Below, piece by piece: positions 58,760-64,000 of a DNA stretch of 64,000 bases (position 1 is the stretch's first letter; each line of letters begins with the position of its first letter). The position numbers were made by a program, and so were the translations under genes. The notes beneath the pieces were generated by a model, which worked only from the letters and a program-made list of their open reading frames with translations, was not told where the DNA came from and did no database searches. This DNA is from CAWJAP01 sp963834365 (GTDB lineage: Bacteria; Acidobacteriota; Vicinamibacteria; Vicinamibacterales; Vicinamibacteraceae): positions 310,001 to 374,000 of the forward strand of contig CAWIBS010000033.1 in NCBI GenBank assembly GCA_963834365.1, given 5' to 3'.

Positions 58760-59419
58760 TCAGTTGACGACGACGACTTGATAACCGTTCGCGACACGCT
58801 GGTAATGCGTGGAACCGCACTGGGTATACGCGACGCCGCCCACGTTCACCGAGCTGCATCCCCCCGGCAGGGTCGCGATGATGGCCCCGGCCGGCGCGGG
58901 CACGACCTGATAGGCGACGGCTCCGCCCGACATCACGCGCGCGTAGTAGGCGCCGTCGCTGTACATGTAGCTCGTCCCGCTGACGACCACGGTCGTGGAC
59001 GCCGTCGGAGGCTTCGACAGCGTCGTGCCGATCGCGATGCCGGTCGCCACACCCGCCGCCACGCCGGCCGCGGTCCGCCAGGCTTCATGGCTCTCATAGT
59101 GCTCGCCCACGACGACCCCGCCGTGCCGGCCGACGGCGGCGACGCCCTCGTCACCGGCGACGACGGCGCCGCGGCGGCTGACGGCAGCCGCACTCTCGTC
59201 ACCCACGGCCACGGCGCCACGCCGGCCGACCGCCGCGGCGCCCTCTTCGCCCTTGACCGCCGCTCCCCGTCGCCCGACGGCAACCGATCCCTGTTCGCCG
59301 TGCGCGACCGCACCTCGCTTCGATGCGCGGACCCCGTCGGCCTGCAACCCGGACGTGATCAGGACGGCACCGCCGAGCAGTCCCGTGGCCAACGCGAGCC
59401 AGCGTCTGTTCGAGTGCAT
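58760..59419 (-). CDS. secreted protein with five 16-residue repeats and a DUF6515-like C-terminus
   Basis: 219 aa. After a signal peptide come about five tandem units of 16 residues with the pattern (K/R)RGAVAxGExGxAAVG (residues 34-110). A glycine-rich membrane-like segment follows, and then a domain with repeated YY/G-V-Y units (SYMYSDGAYYARV, AYQVVPAPAGAIIATLPGGC, VAYTQCGSTHYQRVANGYQV) similar to DUF6515. Function unknown; probably on the cell surface or in the outer membrane. Spaced 46 bases from the DUF2092 gene on the same strand. Confidence 0.8.
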   Translation of the reverse strand: MHSNRRWLALATGLLGGAVLITSGLQADGVRASKRGAVAHGEQGSVAVGRRGAAVKGEEGAAAVGRRGAVAVGDESAAAVSRRGAVVAGDEGVAAVGRHGGVVVGEHYESHEAWRTAAGVAAGVATGIAIGTTLSKPPTASTTVVVSGTSYMYSDGAYYARVMSGGAVAYQVVPAPAGAIIATLPGGCSSVNVGGVAYTQCGSTHYQRVANGYQVVVVN

Positions 59420-59465
59420 GAGGCGTCTCCATTCCCTCGTGTGTGTGTGCATTCGCATGGCAGGC

Positions 59466-60281
59466 TCACTTCCCCGCCGCGGCCATGGCCTTGGCCGCGT
59501 CGGCTTTCAACTCCGCTTTCGGGATGCGCTCGACGATTGGAATCTGCTCGTAGCCGGCCGGCACGTTGGCCACGAACTGGGAGTCCGCGGGCTTTGCCTG
59601 GAGGTTCCAGTTGCTGAACACCAGGCGGGTGACTGGCTTGCCCGGCCGCTCCTTGAACGTGATCTCGGCCTGGCACGGGACCGTCGGCGCCGCCGTCGTC
59701 ATCGCCAACGCGAAATCGACGGCCTTCAATTGGTAGGCCACTTCGTCGCATTCCTTGCCGTCCACGGTCGTCCGCCGTACCCAGCCACCTTTCGCCTCCT
59801 TGTCGGCGAAGGAGTCGTAGGGCGAGCTGTAGAGGAAGTCGGCAACGGCGAACCGCAGATCGAACCGCTCGTTGATGAGGTCGAGCGTCTCGTCGAGCGT
59901 CGCCGGCGCCTTGACGGTCGCGTAGATCTTATGGGTGTCGCCGACGACCGTGACGGTCTTGCCGTCGTAGGTGAACTTGACGTCGCGATTGGCGTCTCCG
60001 GTCGTGTGCGTCCACAGGCAATCGGGCCGCCGCAGCTGGACGTCGCGCTTGAGCGTGTAGGGCTGCTTCTCCCCGTTCCGCCGCACGCGCTCGTGGGATT
60101 CGACGACGGTGAACGACAGTCCGGGCGCCGCCTTGAGCGAGTCGCTCAGCTTGCGCAGGAGCTCGTCGCCACGTGCCGCCTTTTCTTCCGGAGTCGCCGG
60201 ATCCCGCTGGCTCGAACACGCGGCCAGTGGCACCAGCGCCAGCGCCAGCGCATATCCGAGCACCTTGTTGCGGGTCTTCAT
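59466..60281 (-). CDS. DUF2092 lipoprotein
   Basis: 271 aa. Lipobox LAACSS at residues 19-24. The body fits DUF2092: ELLRKLSDSLKAAPGLSFTV, LRRPDCLWTHTTGDANRDVK, FTYDGKTVTVVG, NERFDLRFAVADFLYSSPYD and VAYQLKAVDFALAM. The fold is LolA-like (outer-membrane lipoprotein carrier), so binding of a hydrophobic ligand is likely but unproven. A GAGGAGG ribosome site supports the ATG at 60281. Confidence 0.88.
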   Translation of the reverse strand: MKTRNKVLGYALALALVPLAACSSQRDPATPEEKAARGDELLRKLSDSLKAAPGLSFTVVESHERVRRNGEKQPYTLKRDVQLRRPDCLWTHTTGDANRDVKFTYDGKTVTVVGDTHKIYATVKAPATLDETLDLINERFDLRFAVADFLYSSPYDSFADKEAKGGWVRRTTVDGKECDEVAYQLKAVDFALAMTTAAPTVPCQAEITFKERPGKPVTRLVFSNWNLQAKPADSQFVANVPAGYEQIPIVERIPKAELKADAAKAMAAAGK

Positions 60282-60322
60282 CACGATGACCTCCTCGGTC
60301 CCTGACCAAACTACTTCTGAAG

Positions 60323-61403
60323 CTACTTCTGAGGCGGGTAGATGACGCGCCAGTCCTGTTTCATGTCAACGACGACCCAGCCTCGCTTCGGCGCTTCGTC
60401 GAGCCCGCGCGCCAGTCGTCCGATGTGCGACTCGCGGTCGTAGGCCCACTCCCGCTCGGCGTCGGTATGGTGGACGAGGAGCCCGAAGCGGGGCCCCGGC
60501 GCCGACGTCGTCCACTCGAGCATCTCGAAGTCCCCGTCGGAGTTGCCGAAGGCGGCCACCGGCCGGCGGCCGATGACCTGGTGGATGCCCACCGGCTTGC
60601 CGACATTGTCATCGATATGGTCGATCTGCGCCAATCGCAGGAGGACCGGTTTTCCGTTCTTCGGCTCGTATTTGACTTTGGCCCTGCTGCCCACGACCTG
60701 CTCGGGCGGAATGCCATAGACGCGCTCGACCCACGGCCGCATGAACTCGACGCCGCCGCCGGAAACGATGAAGGTCTTGAAGCCATTCGCCCGCAGATAT
60801 GCGAGCAGCTCCAGCATCGGCTGGTAGACCATCTCGGTGTACAGCCGGTTGGACTTGGGATGACGCGCCGAGGCGATCCAGTCCCGCACGATGCCTTCGA
60901 ACTCCTCGGTGGTCGTTGCCCGCGTGCGTCGCGGCGATCACCTCGACGAGCCCCCGCTCGCCGCTCGCGGTCAACGCCTTCATGTCGCCTTCGAGGATGC
61001 CCTTGAACGGCTGCCGGGTCTTCCAGTCGGGATGCTGCGGGGCGAGCGCCTTCACGCGGTCCAGTGCGAAGGCCAGCTGGACGTAGGCGGGCTGCTCGCC
61101 CCAGAGCGTCCCGTCGTTGTCGAACGTGGCGATCCGTTCGGGCACCGGTACGAAGTCGGGGGCGCCCTCACGGGTAACGCGGCCGACGAAGTCCACGATG
61201 GCGTGCTTCGATGGGCGATCGTTCCACGAGGCCAGCGGATCGGCGGACGAGGACGGTGCGGGCGCGGCCGTCCCTGGAGTCGTCGGCTGCGTCGCACGCT
61301 CGGCCGACGGCTCGCGGCGACAGCCCGCGGCGATCGCCGCGGCGAGCGACACCGCGAACACGATCGACGCAGACAGACGGAATCGAGGTGAGCGGGTTCC
61401 CAT
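60323..61403 (-). CDS. HAD-superfamily hydrolase lipoprotein, one frameshift
   Basis: An N-terminal lipoprotein signal (SLAAAIAAGC) is followed by the HAD motif in RIATFDNDGTLWGEQPAYVQ (D-x-D-G-T). The frame breaks near 60915. The second frame supplies TTEEFEGIVRDWIASAR, motif II FIVSGGGVEFM, the Lys region VKYEPKNGKPVLLR, and motif III FGNSDGDFEMLEW. About 359 aa in all. Likely a periplasmic phosphatase of the class found with arylsulfatases. Confidence 0.85.
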
Positions 61404-61417
61404 GAGCGGGCTTGGCC

Positions 61418-62386
61418 TCAGGGCAACTTGAGCGGCTTCACGAGAAAGGTCAGGAGCACCGTCAGCCCGCTTCCCTTCGTCGTCGTCCGCGCATAGGTTT
61501 CCCATTGGTAGTTCACCTTCAGAAAACCGTAGAGCGTGCCCTTCCTCGCGAGCGCCAGCTGCACCTCTGGACCGAGCCCGAACACCTTGTTCTTGCCGCG
61601 GATGAGGATGTCGGGGAATCCTTCGATGTGATCGTCGGTCAGTTTGAATGACGCGTAGTAGTCCAGCCCGACGGTGAGGCCGCCCTTCAGGAAGTCGGCG
61701 CCGATCCCGCCTTCGAGGTTCATGGCGTTCCCGACCTTGGTCTCGCTGTCCTCTTTCTTCGACTGGAAGTCGAAGCTCGCGATCGTCGCGGCGTGGTACT
61801 GCTTGGTCTCGTTCAAATAGACCGTGGTCCCGAACGACAGCTCGTGCCCCCACATGCCGAGACCGGTGTTGTCGGTGGCGCCGTCGGTGTAGCGGCCCGT
61901 CGGCACGAAGATCCCGTAGCTGGCAACCGCATCCGCCCGCTTGCCATGCCACCCCAGGCTGATCGGCATGACCACGGAATCGCTCAGGCCGCCGCCGGGA
62001 TTGGCGTCGATCTCCGTGCCCTGGATCCGGTTGTTCATGGCGACGGGGAACAGCACCTGATAGCCGTAGAAGCCGCCCAGGAGCTTCTTGGTCGTGACCA
62101 CGTTGATGCCGCCGGCGTAAGCGCGGACGGTGATGCTCGCATCGATCGGCAGCCGATCGCCGTTTCTGTCCACCACTTCGTCGGTGCCGTAGGCGTAAAA
62201 GAGCGGGGCGATGACGTAGATGTGCGGCGGCGGTTGAGAGCCCGCCTTGAGTCCCACCGTGCCCTTGATGTGCTGAGTGTTCAACTGCGCCTGCGCCGGC
62301 ACCCCACCGATCGCAGACACCAGCAGACTGCCAAGCAATACTCGCCATGTAGATCGGCGCACCGAGACTCCTCTCACCTTGTTCAT
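61418..62386 (-). CDS. MetA-pathway outer-membrane transporter-like protein (SphA/phenol family)
   Basis: 322 aa with a signal peptide (LLGSLLVSAIGGVPAQAQ). The mature part is a beta-barrel-like sequence with alternating aromatics, typical of PF13557: IYVIAPLFYAYGTDEVVDRN, INVVTTKKLLGGFYGYQVLF, GWHGKRADAVASYGIFVPTG and TLYGFLKVNYQWETYA. It ends with an outer-membrane-like strand, though the last residue is Pro. It could import or export hydrophobic compounds across the outer membrane. Fourteen bases upstream of the HAD gene on the same strand. Confidence 0.85.
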   Translation of the reverse strand: MNKVRGVSVRRSTWRVLLGSLLVSAIGGVPAQAQLNTQHIKGTVGLKAGSQPPPHIYVIAPLFYAYGTDEVVDRNGDRLPIDASITVRAYAGGINVVTTKKLLGGFYGYQVLFPVAMNNRIQGTEIDANPGGGLSDSVVMPISLGWHGKRADAVASYGIFVPTGRYTDGATDNTGLGMWGHELSFGTTVYLNETKQYHAATIASFDFQSKKEDSETKVGNAMNLEGGIGADFLKGGLTVGLDYYASFKLTDDHIEGFPDILIRGKNKVFGLGPEVQLALARKGTLYGFLKVNYQWETYARTTTKGSGLTVLLTFLVKPLKLP

Positions 62387-62609
62387 TGTGGGGAACCGTT
62401 CGCCATTCGTCCTTCACGCTGGCAACGGTCAAGCTCCCGGTCAGGGCTGGGGACACCAGGAGCGGCTGGTCGTCCGCAAGCATAGTCACCGTCGCGGAGG
62501 ATGTGAAGCGGTGACGCGACGGACTCGTCCCAGGAATTCAGTAGACCTCGGCGGGAGGGACCGGGTATCGTGACTCATCTGTTTAGCCCCACCCGACGAG
62601 GAGGAGTTC

Positions 62610-63305
62610 ATGGCCCGTGACGAGACGTCCACGCCCCGTACTGCGATCGACCACGCGTTCGCGCTCGATCGCCGAGGGCTGATCCGGGGGCTCGCGCTCG
62701 GCGCGATGGCGCTCGGAGCCCGCGGCGTCTTCGCCGACCAGCTCGTGCGCACGCCCCTGCAGACGGAGGGACCGTTCTATCCGAACAAGCTGCCCCTCGA
62801 CACCGACAACGACCTGCTCATCGTCAACGACGGCATCACGCCCGCCGTCGGGACCATCACGTGGTTCGGGGGCCGCATCCTCGACGCCCGGGGCGAACCG
62901 ATCAGAAACGCGCTCGTCGAGATCTGGCAGTGCGACAACAGCGGGGTCTACCTGCATCCCGGCAGCGCGAACGGGGCCAAGCGCGATGGGAACTTCCAGG
63001 GATTCGGCCGGTTCATGACCGGATCGAAGGGCGAGTACGGCTTCCGGACGATCAAGCCGGTGCCGTATCCGGGACGCACGCCCCACATCCACATGGCCGT
63101 GAAGATCAAGGGCCAGGAGAAGTTCACGACGCAGTGCTACGTCAAGGGCGAGCCGCAGAACCAGAAGGACTCGATCCTGATGGGGGTCAAGGACGATGTG
63201 GCGCGCAACGCGCTGATCGTGCCGTTCAGTCCGCTCGCCGGATCGGCCATCGGCGAGCTGAGCGCCACCTTCGACGTGGTGCTGGGCTTCACGCCCTCGG
63301 CGTGA
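62610..63305 (+). CDS. intradiol ring-cleavage dioxygenase-like protein, exported
   Basis: 231 aa. A GAGGAGGAG ribosome site precedes the ATG. A Tat-like signal (DRRGLIRGLALGAMALG) is followed by TEGPFYPNKLPLDTDNDL and the fold of protocatechuate/catechol dioxygenases. Iron ligands appear as Tyr in DNSGVYLHPG and Tyr, His, His in YPGRTPHIHM. Exported members act on aromatic diols or related compounds outside the cytoplasm. No other aromatic-pathway gene is seen here. Confidence 0.9.
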   Translation: MARDETSTPRTAIDHAFALDRRGLIRGLALGAMALGARGVFADQLVRTPLQTEGPFYPNKLPLDTDNDLLIVNDGITPAVGTITWFGGRILDARGEPIRNALVEIWQCDNSGVYLHPGSANGAKRDGNFQGFGRFMTGSKGEYGFRTIKPVPYPGRTPHIHMAVKIKGQEKFTTQCYVKGEPQNQKDSILMGVKDDVARNALIVPFSPLAGSAIGELSATFDVVLGFTPSA

Positions 63306-63312
63306 TCGGGAC

Positions 63313-63415
63313 GGCGCGGCTGAAGCCGCGCCCTCCTGCGGTCTCGCCCTCCGCTGCCTAGGTCGGCGGCTCCATCCGCAGGAGGGCCGGGCTTCAGCCC
63401 GGCCACGTGCGGTGC
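63313..63415. repeat. dispersed palindromes (GGCGCGGCTGAAGCCGCGCC and GCCGGGCTTCAGCCCGGC)
   Basis: The first palindrome (63313-63332) is identical to 20526-20545. The second lies near 63388-63405. Between them GCGGAGGG-like inverted segments (CCTCCTGCGG / CCGCAGGAGG) pair with each other, so the whole stretch can fold as one long hairpin between the convergent genes. Confidence 0.85.
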
Positions 63416-63425
63416 CGCAGACGCG

Positions 63426-64000
63426 CTACGGCCGAATGACGGTGCCGTCGCGCCTGCGCGTCGTGCCCCACGAATAGTCGAAGTTCGGCGGCCCCTGCGG
63501 GATGGGGAACTTGGCGGCGAGCTTCTCGTCCACGTCCACGCCGTGGCCGGGCGTGTCGTTCGCGATCATGTAGCCGTTCTTCACCTCCGGCGCGCCCCTG
63601 AACACTTCGCGCGTCTCTTCCGGGAAGCCGCCGCCTTCGTGGATCCCGAAGTTGTAGGTGGAGAGCTCCAGTGCGAGCTGTGCCGCGTGCGCCACCGGAG
63701 ACGCGTCACCGGGGCCGTGCCACGCCGTGCGCACGCCGAAGAACTCGCTGAGCGCGGCGACCTTGCGCGCCGGCGTGAGGCCGCCAATCTGCGAGATGTG
63801 GATGCGGATGAAGTCGATCAGCCGTTCGGAGATGAGCGGCAGATACTCCTGCACCGTATTGAACAGCTCCCCCATCGCGATCGGGATGCTGGTCTGCTGG
63901 CGCAGCTGGCGGAACCAGGCGTTGTCTTCGGGCGGGAACGGGTCCTCGAGAAAGAACAGGTTGTAGGGCTCCAGTGCCTTGCACAGGTTGATGCCTTCGT
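63426..64000 (-). CDS. mandelate-racemase/mannonate-dehydratase-like enolase-superfamily enzyme (5' part outside window)
   Basis: About 190 C-terminal residues are present; the frame is open to the window edge. Visible blocks: LFFLEDPFPPEDN (metal Glu), IAMGELFN (Glu), FIRIHISQIGGLT, RTAWHGPGDASPVAHAAQ (with His) and NFGIHEGGGFPE (Glu), ending WGTTRRRDGTVIRP. This is the ManD/RspA subgroup pattern, enzymes that dehydrate sugar acids such as mannonate or gluconate. It fits the other sugar-acid genes in the window. Substrate cannot be fixed from the fragment. Confidence 0.88.
   Translation of the reverse strand, partial: EGINLCKALEPYNLFFLEDPFPPEDNAWFRQLRQQTSIPIAMGELFNTVQEYLPLISERLIDFIRIHISQIGGLTPARKVAALSEFFGVRTAWHGPGDASPVAHAAQLALELSTYNFGIHEGGGFPEETREVFRGAPEVKNGYMIANDTPGHGVDVDEKLAAKFPIPQGPPNFDYSWGTTRRRDGTVIRP

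Overview
This is a high-GC (roughly two-thirds G+C by eye) bacterial chromosome segment. The best guess is an Acidobacteriota genome, probably class Vicinamibacteria, from a draft or metagenome assembly. The reasons are an ECF sigma factor of the TIGR02999 type overlapping a Ser/Thr kinase, winged-helix/TolB-like/TPR regulators, several secreted sulfatases, S9 and M28 peptidases, PQQ and cytochrome c oxidoreductases, and many small palindromic or heptameric intergenic repeats. No rRNA, tRNA, CRISPR array or phage was seen. Assignment is by recognition of protein families only, since no search was possible.

Layout. 1-2.2 kb: a broken IS256/mutator-type transposase and a lower-GC patch with one small intact gene and a broken DUF1801 gene. 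2.2-9.9 kb: a nuclease/phosphatase-fold protein, a B3-type metallo-beta-lactamase-fold protein with Glu in place of the first zinc His, a dihaem cytochrome, a HIT protein, an ABC exporter, a vanadium-haloperoxidase-like protein and a small secreted protein. 10-16 kb: a large signalling regulator, a double cyclophilin and a two-gene OpuC-like osmolyte ABC system. 16-20.5 kb: a secreted oxidoreductase-like protein with a C-terminal cytochrome c domain, an inverted pair of 9-bp minisatellites, a thioredoxin-like protein whose redox motif starts at an in-frame UGA (candidate selenoprotein), and a DUF3014 protein. 20.6-24.3 kb: an overlapping operon of hybrid histidine kinase, ECF sigma factor and Ser/Thr kinase. 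24.4-37.5 kb: housekeeping and peptidase genes (rsgA, M28, YqgE, queG, acnA, S9) and a sulfatase with a HEAT-like tail. 37.6-49 kb: a methyltransferase, then a sugar-acid catabolic neighbourhood (LarA-like, SDR, beta-hydroxyacid dehydrogenase, NIPSNAP, FAH-family dehydratase, aldehyde dehydrogenase) interrupted by a wHTH-FHA regulator, a halogenase-like flavoprotein and a CBM9-like protein. 49-57 kb: membrane proteins, an NRAMP relative, a TIM-barrel isomerase, an enolase-superfamily enzyme, an aquaglyceroporin and a PQQ dehydrogenase. 57-62.4 kb: an arylsulfatase followed by a convergent DUF6515-like, DUF2092, HAD and MetA-family group. 62.6-64 kb: an intradiol dioxygenase and the 3' part of a second enolase-superfamily enzyme.

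Two features recur. First, at least a dozen genes with clear, conserved protein sequence on both sides are interrupted by one or more 1-base indels, most densely at 46.2-48.8 kb. This looks more like uncorrected assembly error than mass pseudogenisation, so those genes are annotated across the breaks. Second, almost every longer intergenic gap carries short inverted repeats (cores such as GTCCGGCTTCAGCCGGAC, GGCCTGAAGGCC, GGGGACGGGAGCC) or heptamer arrays, and in several places these run into coding sequence and change where genes start or stop.

The most interesting single item is the candidate selenoprotein at 19.0-19.6 kb, with a SECIS-like hairpin directly after the UGA.
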